Origin: Toxotes chatareus | Lineage: Eukaryota; Chordata; Actinopteri; Toxotidae | Assembly (NCBI GenBank): GCA_016801885.1 | Contig: CM028882.1 | Coordinates: forward strand, 22,585,047 to 22,649,046 | Length of the DNA: 64,000 bases | Direction of reading: 5' to 3' | Shown: in pieces, positions 49,392-62,900 of the stretch | How positions within the stretch are numbered: position 1 is the first letter of the stretch | How the letters are laid out: each line of letters starts with the position of its first letter | Notes under the pieces: generated by a model | What the model was told of the DNA's origin: nothing | What the model saw: the letters and a program-made list of their open reading frames with translations, nothing else | Database searches by the model: none | Position numbers and translations under genes: made by a program

Positions 49392-49820
49392 TGTGCTTTC
49401 ATGTGGATAAAACCGAAACACTTGATGCCTGACTGCTCTATCTTTGCATCGCCTCCATCCACCAACCCAAATTCTCTCCCCTTCCTTCCCTGTCATCAGG
49501 TGCCAGAGTTGGCAGCCTTCTGGCTTCTGTCTTTCATGTTCCAGCTGCCAGTGCTGCTGTTCTTCTTGACTGATGAAGGAATTATCATCCTGCCTTTGGA
49601 GAGAGCCATCCACTCCCTTTACCTCCTCTTCCTCCTCGCCCAGATCCTGGCCTCCTTTCTGGCGCTCAGGACCATGAACCGAAAGCTCACCCTCCTCTTC
49701 CATCTGCGCCAGTTTGGCAAGGTGGAGAGCTTCCGCCATGCAGGGATGAGCCCTGTCTATGGGTTGCCCTACCATCGAAGTGTGCTGCCCATATCATCGA
49801 CTGATGATATGTACCATTAA
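47784..49820 (+). CDS. tmem17b: Transmembrane protein 17 (tmem17b-like)
   Basis: A member of the TMEM17/TMEM216 family. TMEM17 belongs to the MKS/B9 complex at the ciliary transition zone and helps gate membrane proteins into cilia. Four coding exons: 47784-47910, 48425-48531, 49046-49159, 49500-49820 (669 nt, 222 residues; human TMEM17 is 198). Four hydrophobic segments lie at about 56-76, 86-107, 121-140 and 153-172. Strong matches to human TMEM17 include LQMLLYFNMFYFP.WW, the exact block RLYLGY.GNL.EKVPELA.FWLLS, and LPLERAIH. The exon 3 to exon 4 junction splits EK|VPEL. The start was taken at MPVFYSPVPENLQMGL because it opens the exon frame; a later Met (MGLAYMGG) is possible. A (GT)45 tract lies in the last intron. 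Choice between the b and a paralogues is uncertain. Confidence 0.9.
49301..49390 (+). repeat. (GT)45 microsatellite in TMEM17 intron 3
   Basis: Ninety uninterrupted bases of GT repeat, followed by CTGTG. It ends about 110 bases upstream of the acceptor of the last TMEM17 coding exon (49500). The reading frames through it, made of alternating Cys-Val or His-Thr, are artefacts. Confidence 0.98.
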
Positions 49821-50912
49821 AGTGAAAATCCACCCTCAGTTAACCTGACTCTAGTGGATATTTTCTATATGGTATGTTTAAAGCGTTCAAATTTACAGTA
49901 CTTTTGTTCATTGACTGTTTCCAAAAATGCACTGTTTCACTACACACAACACTCAGTTTCCCAGAATGCCTCTCAACAACTGCCTGATAAAGAATATGAG
50001 CTTGTTGTTTTCAACCAACTGCTGCTTTGTGAGCAGCTGTCCAAATATTTTGTATGAGCTGTGTCATGCTTATATGTGATGCGAATCGTTGCATTTTGGT
50101 CTTTTGAGGCCTCTGCAGAAATATGTGTGTGTGCCAAATCTCCCTCTGCGACTTCTAATCACTGACGTAAAGTGACAGCTTTAAAAAAAAAAGCCCACTA
50201 CGATTTGATTAAAAAAACAAAACAAAAACAAAAAAACAACGATGCCACATCCTGACATTTGCTGTTGTTGTTTTAAAAAGATGAAAAACATCCTTTCAGC
50301 CCCACTCTAAATGTCAAAACCTGATGCCATGTCAACCAAACTGTCATGAATTTACAGGGGAACAGGAGGAAATACACCGTCAAACGAGAAAATGGATTCA
50401 GAAAATACAAGGCAGTGCATTGCCAGTAGCTGCTTTTATCAAACAGTGTTAAAGGGCTTCGTTTTTTTCTCCTCTTTAATGATGACGGATGATGGAGGCT
50501 GGTGTGTTGGTGGAGCAAAATTGTTTTTGCAAAAGTAGATTCAATTTTTTGCCCATGAGGCCAGAGCAGTGTTTCAAAGGTAGAAAGCAATCTGTTCTTT
50601 TATTTCTGGAAGGAACAATGTGAGACTCACATTAAATTTTTCCAATTTATCTTTAAGTCGTTTCCCAAAGTATATAATATTACCGTTACTGTTTGATGAG
50701 TGGGATGCAGGAATCAAATTTCTTCAGGCTTTTAAGGTCCAGGAGTTTAAACCTGACTGCGGCAGAATTGTGTTAAATATTTATGACCACACAGTGGCAG
50801 TCAATGACCAAAAGAGGGATGGGGAGCATTTGACAGTGCTGCAAAGTCCAATGAGAACAGATTATCATGCAGCACATGTCCTGATCAGGAAACACTCTGG
50901 CAGAGGAATAAA
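49821..50912 (+). other. Probable TMEM17 3' UTR
   Basis: Non-coding AT-rich sequence following the stop codon, with a candidate AATAAA at 50907-50912. The extent is inferred; no other gene is visible here. Confidence 0.4.
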
Positions 50913-53900
50913 GGTTAGGCCTGTCCACGCTTGAAAATGATGTATTATTTGATAATCTATAAATCCAGGTCACATGTACATGAAAATCGATTTCAGATTT
51001 TGTTGTCTACACCTTTTTTTCCTCTCTGTTTGGATATAGAAATGATTTCACACTTATCTTATGACAAGCCCACAGCCAGTATTTGGTGCTCTATTATTTC
51101 TCTGTTGGTGAGAAATTATTCAGAGTGTGGTGCACTTAGTAGTCAACAAGCTGGTTATGTGAGAGGCACAGTTTCTGTGATACAACATGCTTGTTCCGCT
51201 CTACTTTACATTCAGGAAACAACAAGCTGCAGTGGCTGCTGCACTGTTCATGGAAAAAAGAAAATGGAAAAACATTCAGAGTGGAGGATGTAATGTATGC
51301 TTACTGCTTTATGTGGAAGCCAGTGCTCCAAAGATACCCTATGAATGAGTTCACATATTCCTGCCAAAGAAAAAAAATCAGCCTGTTTAAAAATATCTGA
51401 GAACTTTAGGGTTAAATGGGTTTACCTTAACTAAATCAGGAAAGTGGCACCAAACACAGTTCTTACATGTTGTCAGTGCCCTCAGTTCACCTCAGTTTAA
51501 AATGCTCCATGCGCCTTGAATTTAACCTATAGTCTGTAGCCTTGTGGAGCGGAGGAAACTGTCACCAGTACTGATGATGAGGCAGCTTTGTTTGCAGCTC
51601 CTTGCACACTGATAAAATGAGAGAAACCAATGCGAACATGAGACAAAAAGCGGTTCACTTTGTGTTTTTTATTTTTAGATACTGTATCTGTTATGTCAGC
51701 CGAGTACAGCGGTGGCATTATTATATATTATGCCATATTAAATGTGGAAGTTAGAGTCTTTATTGAACCAGGAGGAAATGTATTTCCACAGCCTGCACAT
51801 GTTTTTGTAGAAAACAGATACACACACCACACGTACAATTAAATTTTTTTTTTAAAGTTGGAATATTTTAATTTGGCAGGAAAGGACTCATACGTTTAAT
51901 GTCTGATCATTTCCAGTTGTGTAAGGACTCTCCTTCTTTCCTCCTCTTTGGGATTCGTTCCTTAGTTAATCACCTGATTTTTTTCACCTGCCTGCCCAGC
52001 TGCACTGTGTCACTCATTAGCTCCTCACAGGTTTTAAATAGAGGGAACTTTTCAGCCACCACTTTCCAGATTGTTTGTTGTCTGTCTGTACCTGTGAAGC
52101 CTGATTATTACTGTTTCCTCTGTTACCAACTCAGTTGACTTTTCATGCACTGACACCCCACCATTAATAATCGGCATTATGAAATGAATGCAAACTTTAC
52201 GCGGTTTGCAGAAAAGCTATGAAAGACAAGCACAGGTTTTCCACTGATCGTTCACGAAAAAACAAAAGTCCGAACTCCTTTAACCATAACCAACCTAACA
52301 CCCAAAAATCAAACCATCACTGGAGAGGAGCTGATCCTGGTAGCTATGCTGGGATCAGATTTTACAAATCCACTGTGTTTCTCTACACTCAGGACCAGAA
52401 AAAAGTACCTGGTCACTGCTTGTCTTTTTGACTCGTATTTCAGTGCACACAGAGGTAAATCTGTCTCATAATAGCAGTTATTGAGACAAGTGAAGTGCTC
52501 ATGGAAAAGTCGCTTTCAGCATGTGTGTCCTCTTCAGAAAAGCCAAAGAGAAAACAAACAAATGCAGGGAGCAAACAGGAAAAGGAGGCAAGTCTCTAGC
52601 TCTACTAAAGCTGCAGGCGCCGGGTAGAGCCCTGATCCTCTCAACCTTGTTCTCCTTTGTTGACAGTAATTATACCAGTGAATCACAGTCAATCTTATTG
52701 TCACGTATTGATTTGTCGGAAAAGCTTCTCAAAGTATCTTTCAATATTTCATCTCTTCTCTCCTCAAACTAAAATTCTTTACTGTCAACAGAAATATAGT
52801 GACCATATATCAAGAGAAGTAACAGTCCTGGTGTCAAGTTTGTGTCTTTCTCAAACTGACACAAGTTCATGATGATGTTTTGGGTTCTAGCATTCACGCT
52901 CCCCACTCTCCAGACAGTACTGTATGTTCACCAGAAAGACCCATTCATCTTCTCCTGTATCTGGTTTTAATAAGTATGAACTCTATTAGGTTCTGGAGAG
53001 GAAGAAGATTAACCAGCTGGTGGTGAAAAAAGGAATAGAAGTCCCCCCTGGAGACACAGTGGTCACATCTGAAGCAGCTCCTCACACCTTTTGCCTTGTA
53101 AAATTGCCTTTCTGTGGTGAAGTGTGGTGAATAATAGCCTTGGATAATCTGGGGACATAATGTTCTCTGTCTCACTAAACATATTGTTTCCCTCATGCTT
53201 TTTCGCATCCTTTCGAAAATGTACCTCCGCAACTTCTCCTGAATTTATCTCCTTCTCGTCTTTCCTCTATGCTGCGGCGTAACGTTGTCAGCCGAGCTTC
53301 GGTGAGTCTGTCATCACCTTAATTATGATTGGGTGCAGCTCAGAGGTACTCACAAAATGTGACTGACAAGCCAGTGCTAAGCACTGGTTGGACGCAGTCT
53401 CCGGTACATCACAGAAACATCCTCGTCCCTTATTTCAGTAATCCCTCATGGTGGAGAGCTAACCAGACCTGCCAAGACGCCTGGAAATGTTCCCATCCCC
53501 TTAATCCCAGGTGGTTATACAATGAGCCTTAACCTTCCCAAACTATTGTAGCTCAGCTTCATTCATAAAGTGTGATGACAAGTTGTCAGTGCACTCCGTA
53601 AATATAAAATCTGAAATATAAAGGGTTGCGTCACTCAAAAAAAAGGATAAAGGATAAAGCCTGGTGGTATTCTACATTATTTTGAAACCAAATGTAACCC
53701 AGTCTGTGACATAGCTTATTCTTTTGTGCCACAGACCTTCATCGTTCTCCAAAAAATACAAGCACACTTAAAATGCAGCAGTGGGTGACCTGTTCCTTCA
53801 TTGTGATGAGCATGGAAGCTGCAGTTCTAATGGGGCTAATGGGCCCAAGCATTGGGCTTATGGCTGAGACTTGGAAGGCTTGGAAGTTGATAAGTACTGC

Positions 53901-56900
53901 TATTCAACCTAACACGTTGTTGATTTTGGTCTTTTCATGGGATTTGTTCATAATAACAAAGCGATTTTTCACCAGCCTTATCCTTTAGCTGTTTTGGCAT
54001 CAAGCCATGCAGACAATTTTGGTTTTATTTGGCCAGATTTTCATAACACTGGAACTATTTTAGTGCCTATAAAATAATATTTCAGTAATAAGTCAAGTCT
54101 GAAAATACTGTGACCAAAATTGAGCACAAATGCCATTTCCCTTCATTGCATTGGGGTGAAAGTAGGAATCTGACACACCCATAAATCCCAAAACCCTGGA
54201 AAAGAAAACAAAAAATAATAATAATAATAAACGACAAAAAAATAAACTAGTCCTTTAACTATGTGAATCTTCTAAGCTAGTAAAGAAACTCATTAAACCA
54301 GTGACAAATCCACAACTGGCCCACCTCTGCAGCCCCCTGCTATTCCTCCATAACCTGTTTCCATTAGCAACTGAGGGAAAATACGTCCAAGAATATACTG
54401 GGCCTCAGTTGTGCAGGCCTGCAGGGAGTGTCAAGCTGTGAGCCTACCATTAAATCCTCTGGGACATTGTTCAATCTTTCTTACTCATTTCCCCTGATAA
54501 AATAGGCATCTGCAAAGAAATGGCAGTATGATAGTTGATAGGAACACATGTATGAGTCTATTATTTGATGCCATTCCTGTGACCCAACTGCTTCCCCACT
54601 CAAACCAGAATGAACAGGAGTGCATTTTAGTGGTACAGAATACATATTGCCCAATTACTGACTCTAAAAGATACTGGGCCATGAAATTCAAATCTCATTC
54701 ATAAGCTGCTTATATTGTCTCCACTTTTACAGCAGCAGGATCCGTAGGAAATGTGACATCATACTGGCACGCAGGGATATTGAAACTCAGACTGAAATTG
54801 GCAGCTGGATATTTTCAATTTGGGTCTGATTATCTGGGTGAGGGGGAATGGCAGGGCAATTCACTTCTCCCGGTGGCTTAAATGGCCACTCAACATACAG
54901 TACCGATGAATATTTTATCAGCAGCAACAGTATTAAATCTGCAGTGGTTGATGACACAGGGGAATGTACTGCCTTTAGAGCAAACTACATAAAGGCTGTT
55001 ATATTTAGTTTACGGGGAGCTTTATTTTACTATCATTTGAGAGGGTTTTGAATAGATCCATTTGCATTTTAACCGAATTTGCTCTTTACGTGAGAGGGAG
55101 GTTTGTTTTACTCTGGGAGCTGGAAATCAGAAAAGTTTTTAAGAGCTCAGACCCTAGACTCTGCCGCTGCCCAAACTGCTGCTGTTGTACACCTGTTATA
55201 TTCTGTCCATATTTTTACCTACAGGTTTCACTGAATGCTGTCAGTACCAACCATTTAAAAAGTTGATCAGTCCTAATGTGGTCTTTCAAATTTCAGTTTG
55301 CCATGACACATGCAGCTCTGTTGGTTAGTCGTTACCTTATGGCTAAAGCTGTTTTGTTACTCTGCAGTTTCTGGGAGCCAAGCTGTTAGTCTTTGAAAGC
55401 CAAATTATCTTATTGTTTCATTGTGTTTTAACAGACTGTATTTACCCAGAACTCTCTGTAAGGATTGTAAACACTGATATTGAGTGACCACCACTGTGCA
55501 TACTTAAGGGCTGTTTCTGTTTGCAAAATGCCTTGGTTTTGACGCAATGAAGCAACCAGCTTCAATCAGGTCACTGATCTATGTCTATGATACAACTGAA
55601 TTTCAGAGTGTATGACTGAGTTAGGCAAAAGAGAAATTCATCTCTCTCCACTCTGGCTACAGCTATGTTCTTGTCTGCTCGGAAAAATCTAGCCAGGAAA
55701 CACAGCCCATCCATTCATCCAGCACTAGAAGTTGTAAATCCCCTGCCATTACAGATAAAATTTAACTACACCATAAAAGCCATCAATCTGTCTGTCAAAT
55801 CCCTTGTCCTTGGTGAATTCTACAAGTGGCAGTTATTACTCTAACACTTAATGTGTAGGAAACAAGGACTATCTGAAATAAGGAGGAGGAGGAGAGCAGA
55901 AGCATTAGAAGTTGCCTGTTATTAGTTAGCTGCGGTTGTTATCAAGCCTATATAAACTTCATGAAGAGAAAAACAAAAGAGAAAAGCATCCCCATCTATG
56001 TCAAATGAAAACCAGTACAGCGGGTACTTGCCTGAATGAAATTCTGGTGTAGCTCATGGTCTCTGGCAGCACATGGAGTAATGAATTACAAACAAAATTT
56101 TGCAACTAAGCACTCCATCCAAAGAAACCTGGGCTTTTGTCCCTTTTGGCATTCTTAATCACGAACTGATCCCAGACGAGTGGCGGTGTGTGAAATTTAC
56201 TCACATTACATGATTTCGTGACATTGAATTTCAAGCTGTTCTGAATTATACTACTCGGTTATCTTCCTCTTCGATTCAGAGAGGAAGAGGGTGGCATTGC
56301 CACTCCACTGTTATTTGTCACTACTTTGCCAAGACCGTTGATTTAATTTGTGGAAATGTCGATAAATTCAAGGTTTGTGAGACAGCAGCCACTCTGACCC
56401 ATGGTGAGTACAGTTCAACCTATATACGAACAGATGGCAAAAACATCATGCTTGAGCAGGTGTGAATTCCAGTTTAGCCATTTATCTAATCAAAGGGTCT
56501 GTCATTGAGTGTGCAGGTGGAGGTTAATCTCTCTCTCCCTCTCTCTGAAGGACACTTCAGCTTTACACCCGTTGGACGCACAGTAACCTTGACTGCCTCA
56601 CAGACTGAGCACCTGAACCTTTTTCCTTTTAGAAATATCATCATTCCTGCTTCAGACATGCTTAGCGGTGTGTTTTTTCTTTTGTCACTTCATCTTATGT
56701 GGTTTCCCTATGCAAGGAGGTAATGATCTGCAGATCAAGCAAAATGCAACAGAACACTGTTAGCTAATTTTAGCAAGCTTGAGGATAGATATTGCTGTGT
56801 AGCTGCTGCTTTTAGACTCTTTTGATACTCTTACACTGCTTCCTTTTTAGCATGTCACAGAAACATTTCAGTGGTTGTATCATAGAAGAAGTAAACTGTA

Positions 56901-59900
56901 TCACTGTGAATCTAAGCTGACAAACTGCACATTTATATTGTATTTTCTGTCTTAAGTTATTAGTGGTTATTTAAATCCCCTGCTCTTTGTGGCTTTTGAT
57001 TAATGCTTTCTTTGTTCTCAAACAAAATTTTGATGATATGACTGTGAATATAAATATGAAGGCTCATAGGGCCCTTCTGTTAAGCAGCAGAGCAGAGTAG
57101 TTCCACATCCAAGCTGGGATGAAGCAGTTGCCGGCTTGCCCGCCGTTTGATTCAGACAGGACTCTGATATCCGTTTGAGGTGTGTTCTGACAAAAGTATT
57201 CAAGCCTTTGGTCTTTGAGATCACACGCTACATAAAAAGTATGAGATGCCACGAGGATAAGAGCAGTTACGCTAATTGATCGTAGGGGTGTAAGCATGTG
57301 GTGTGTGTGCGCAAACACAAGAAAATGTTAATTCATTTCTGAATAATATTCAAAAATTATTCAGGAAAAGTATGAATCATTACCCCCAACTCCCCTAAAA
57401 CTTCTCTCATATGAACTGCATTTTGTGCATGTTCTGGTGTGTTTGTGTTTTTTACTGGGGGCAGCAACAGCCGAAGTGGAAGACAGTGAGCTTCTGAGAA
57501 TTCTCCACAGGCGCTCATGAGAAAACACGTTTTTTAACTGTGATAGTTAGTCGGATGATCGAGCTGCCTCCGAGCTGACAAACAGCTGAGGGAAAACACG
57601 GCAGAGAGTGATGCCAGGCTTTTGAAAGAAAAAGCATATCAGCAACATCAGAGATAAAAGGCAGAAAATATTTGACAATCAAAATGTAGAGATTAAAATT
57701 CATGATCAGAAGAGGGCACAGCTTCCATCACAGAGCCGCATTTATAATCACATTTTTTCATGGAATATTTATTCAAGCTGTATAGTTTCTAAAGTTATGG
57801 TTTGTTTGTATCTTTTTTTTTTTTCATTCTGAAATCAAGCCACATGTATTCTGACCACGGAAATGTCAAAGGAAAAAAAAATAATGTATTGATATTCATT
57901 GGCTATTAATCTGTTTAAAGCTTCCAGTTAATGCACCCTGACCAGCTCATGCACATTCTTAATGCTCTGCTTAATATTTTCTACCCACGGGCTTCTGGTA
58001 GGCTCCTGGGGAGAGAATGGCTTCAATTCAATTAAAACTGGAAGTTCGGTGACTCCTGATCCAATCAAGCTCTTGGCTCTGGTCCATGACCATGACGTGA
58101 ATGATAATGCCACTGAAGACAATCGCAGAGACAGACAGAAACATGACACATTGCAACCTGGCAGGCAGGACTATGATGGAAATTTATGGCACTGAAATAA
58201 ATTAGAAACTGTGACCAAGCATATGTCTAAGTCACTGCAGCGTGATGGCCAAGTGTCAAGGGACTGCAGTGATGTTTCAGTTTGAATGGTAGAGGAAAAG
58301 ATTAGGGAGGAATAAAGCTTCCCCCAGTGCTACACTGTGTGCTGTGCTGCTCCGTCAGGCTAATGTTGAAAAAGATGGCACCTACCACACCTGACACCAA
58401 CCAAGTGATGGCAAAAAGAAAAATGGAACTGATCTCACTGAAATTTTAGCATGCATTGTGTGAATAATAATAGAAATGTATGCAGAAGAGAGGAAAAATA
58501 AAAGCACAACAACAACAGGAGATAATAAAAACTGCAGATCAGCACAGACTCAGTGTGATCCATCAATACCATGAGTGAATGCCTGTTAGGTTGTTGTCAG
58601 GACTGGGGTTGCTATTGGGGTTCAAGTTAGGTCTAGTATGAAGCTAAGCCATAGAAATATCTAGGATTGAGGTTTAAAAGACTCAATTCACCGGCTCTGC
58701 TGCATTGCAGTGCTGTAACACTGGCAATGAACAGTTTTTTTAAAAATGGCATCCAGAACCAGAGATATCATCTTTTTTTTTTATTCCACACATTCTTCAA
58801 ATCCTAGCACCTACATTATCCATAATGCAACCTAACAAATATTTGGGTGTGTTATGTTAGTAGTGGCTAAAGCAACCTTGATCCGATAGTGTCAAGAAAA
58901 CAGTCTAAAAGTCTAAACAGTCTAAAAGCACCGCCTCCTGACTAATCAATTCTCTTGGAAAACGGGATCACCATTCACAGGAGATCCCGTGGAGCTTGGT
59001 GCACGGATCGTGAGAGGGTCTCTCAGGAGGGCAAGAGTGTCGGGAGACCAGCAAATCCCTTTGGCTTTCCCTGACAATTTTTTATGAGCTACCCTCAAAT
59101 ATATGAGGGCCAGCTGCTCAGCAGGAGTGTACTCCGGTGTAGGAGAGCCCTCTCCTGTCATCTTCATTTACTTCTTTTCTTTTTTTTCTCCCTTGTTGGC
59201 TGCAAGCAATGTCAAAGCCATTTCATCGTGCTTTTGTATTCTGATATCATCATACAACTTAGACTGATTTAAGCACTAAAGCCTTGTGTTTGTTGTGCTT
59301 GCTAAAGATAGTCAGAGACCCCGTAAGCAACACATTAAGTCAATGCAATACAGTGCAGTTATAGTCAGATCTACTTGTGCCCTAATGATGGAGTAGTGAT
59401 ATTATAAGCCCATTAATTTATGAATTCATTCAGTCTGCAATTTTATGCCCTTTGTGCTTCCTGCATTTGGCAGCTACGACTGTTGCTTTTAACCTGGATT
59501 GTGTGTTTAACATTTTCGTGTTTGTCTCATATTATATATATTGTAATATTATAGTTTGCTCTTTGTTTATAAAATCTGCCGCTCTGCTGCCAGTAGACTT
59601 GTTTGCTGCAAACGCTGCCCCTTTGTATGTGAACCTGCTCAGGAAAGCCAGGGTTGATTTACAGAGTTGACAACCACTGTCGCTTATCATGATTGGGGTT
59701 GTTGGGCTTGGTGAAGCCAGATAACGTAAAGATACAGCAGCACAGGCCCCCTGATTGAATAAATATGCTTCAAATTGTTCAATACATGTATTTACACTGG
59801 TCACAAAATGGTTGGCATTTTCACCTTACACATAAATCCCAGAGCATCATGATGATTTCTCCATTTTATTCTCACAACAACAATGATATTGTGCTGTAGA

Positions 59901-62900
59901 CACTGCTGAAAAGGATTATTTTATTTGCTCTGGCCATGGTACATTCAGGGACTGAGGGTTATCATTAGAGTTGGGTGTTGATATGTGTGGTTGGGGAAAA
60001 GAGAGTGGTTCGAAGAGGTGGATAAAACATTAAATATCTGCTCTGAATTAAAGTCGACCCTAACAAAATGTATTTAGAGTTGACTAACAACTGGAACTTG
60101 TTTGTTTTTCGCTTAGCTTCCTCACATGGACGTTACATGTTGTCTAATCAACAAAGCAGTTCTAGCCATAGCATCTTTGTGAACTATTACTGCATTTCAG
60201 CTGCCTTTCAGCTGTTATAAGGAGTGCTGTGGTCTCATTGTTTTTCTAAAATAGTAAATATATTGGGAAGGTTGTGTAATAAGAACTGCACATTTCGAGT
60301 TTGCGCAGAAAGCCCACTTAATACAAAGCGCTGTAACTGTAGTCACTCTGTAATCCTTCAGTGCCTTGTGTGACCGCCTGCTGCAGCACCGCTGCCTGAC
60401 ACCTCTGCAGCACAGAGCCGCTCAGCCTCTGAATCTGCAGCCATGGGATATTAACCAGCCCTGCAGTGGATTCTGACTGGGATGATGACCACTGGCAAGC
60501 AGAAGGTCACGCCTGAGTGTTGAGATCCAGGTTCCCTACCTTTTCAGGCTTTACGGACAGCTCATGAAATTGACCAACCATGGCCTTTCTTTTAGTGTGA
60601 CCTTAAGTGTTCACTTAAGAGCCTCGTAAAGGTGAAATGAATAGGCATATTTCCAACCGGATCTCATTAGGTTCAAGAGCACCTTTCAGCCTTTTGTGTA
60701 ACTGGAAAATTACAGTGCCCCATGCACGAGCAGCAGCAGCTCGGGTTTACAACAATTTTGGTCAACTTTATAAACATATTTCCAGTTTTTTGAAGCCCAT
60801 AAACAAGGTACACCACACAGGTGTTTTCACTTATTTTTGCTGATAAGACTTATTCTCAGGGCTGTGTGGCCTTGCACAGGCCGTTCTTGATTGACAGTTA
60901 ATTTGTTGCTGTGCGGGAGGCACAGCTTACACTTCATTGCATATTTGGCGCCAGAGAAGTTCACACACAAAATATGAAATACTATTCATGAGGTCTTTTG
61001 CCAAGATTGTTTTTAGTAGTTTCCCCCAATATTTTAGCTTCCAAAAACATCAAAGCTACTGAATCTAAAACCAAGCGCAAAGACAGCAAGTCAACTATAA
61101 TATTTCACAACTGCAGCCAAAGTGGTTCTTGGCTTATTCATTTGTCTCAAGCAGATTTATAAAAATAAAAAAAACAAGCTCTCAAAGTCCATTTGTATTG
61201 GTAGTCTTGGGGGTCTTAAACCTTACAATTAATCTTTTAATACAACGGACCACAAGCAACCATCCCATTGTTGGATTTCAGATGAATACTCCCTTAACAA
61301 GGAGGCTTATGTCTCTGAAAGAGACAAGAAACGTGTTACTGGACCTTCATGTAGTTCCTTTTGCCTCCTGACCTCTCAGTAACTGCACTGCTGAGATGAG
61401 TAGAGAAAACTACACCTGCTGTATGAAAGAGCAGCTCTGCAAAGAATGTGAGATTTCTATTTTGCTGTTAAATCTTTTTCCCTCTGATTAGCTTTAAATT
61501 AGTGTTTGATGAGCTCATGTACGTCCAGCAGAGTAACCAGTTACTAAATTCTGAGAGGGTGTCCACAGCCATTAATTTACTTTGGATTTTTCTTGATCGT
61601 AGAATTTGTAAAAACCTCAATAACATAGACAAATTAGACGTTTGTGATCCAACTGCAAAGCCTCAGCTGAATCTGTCACATTACAGCAGAAAGACAGAAA
61701 ACCCAAAGCTCCTCTTCCTGTCAAAAACGAACAAACATCGAATAAATAAACATAAATAAATAAACAATGAAAAGAGAAAATAAATCTTGAAACCTCGGGC
61801 AGCTGCAGCCGGCCCGACATCAGCACTGAGTGCTCCATCTGCTCCCATCAAGTCCAGCACTGATGACATCAAATAGGTCCCCAGATCCTCACTCATATAA
61901 GCAAACTGGCCTTGACCTCTGGGTCAATTTGAATGACATCTCGTCTTGGCAGGAAATATAACACTGTTTGATTTCCCGGAAGTCTGTTGATTACTGTCCA
62001 TCTCCTGAGCTGAGAACGTGCTGGACAAGACACAGGGTGGGAGGGAGAGGAATTCTGAGCCGGACAGACATGTTGTCACTAGCTGGAAGTTGGCTGGAGA
62101 TAAGCTGTTTTTATACTTATATTTCATTTGTGCAATTTTGACAGCCAGACTATTAGTGCAGTTTGTTTATTCTCCCCAAACAACCAATATACAGACTGTG
62201 TGTTTGGAAGTGTGTGCATGTGTGTGTGTCCTTCTCATCTCTGTATTTTCATGAAACAGATTAACAAAGCCTCTGGATTAGTGTGATTTTGTTTTGGGTT
62301 TTTTTTTTTTTTTTTTCTTTTCAAGCAGATACAAGATATTTGTGACAAAGAGGTTGACACAGAGTTTTGTGTAACAATATGGTAAATGTATGGTGCCTGC
62401 ATACACAAAGCCTTGCATCACCAGTTTAATGAAAGTAAAGTGGATCTTTTTTTTTTTTTTTTACTGAGATGTGTTTTCCACAGTAAGTCCGGTCAATGCA
62501 ATTGATCACCCTAAACTTCCCTAAATAGCCTTAGTTTTCTGCACCTCTGTTTACTATTGATTACTGTGGATGATATAATGACTTGAAAAACACTCATTTA
62601 AACAATTCTAACCCTGGCCCCACTGAAATTTGAGATTAAAAGAATAAATCATTAATAAGCTCAGACACCCGGTTTTGACTACGGAAGCTAAAGAGGCTCA
62701 TCTGTAATGGATGAGAAATGTCTCCATGTTTCTGCCACTGCTGTGAGAACCGGTCCTTTTAATCACTCGCACTCCATGGGAAATCATAGCCAGGCCTGAT
62801 GTGACTGCTAATGTCCCTGCCGAAAACAATGCGATCTGACGCTGCAATATGCACTGATACAAATTACAGTACTGTCTTTTCGGAGACTTTGCTGCACGTA

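Noticed and set aside
49207..49775. Long frames of alternating Cys-Val or His-Thr
   Set aside because: They are translations of the (GT)45 microsatellite. Only the part from 49500 to 49820 is real coding sequence (last TMEM17 exon).
58100..62300. Various 60-90 codon frames in the distal intergenic region
   Set aside because: Number and size are as expected by chance in AT-rich DNA, with no splice-site support or family features, except the frame at 58946 listed as a finding.
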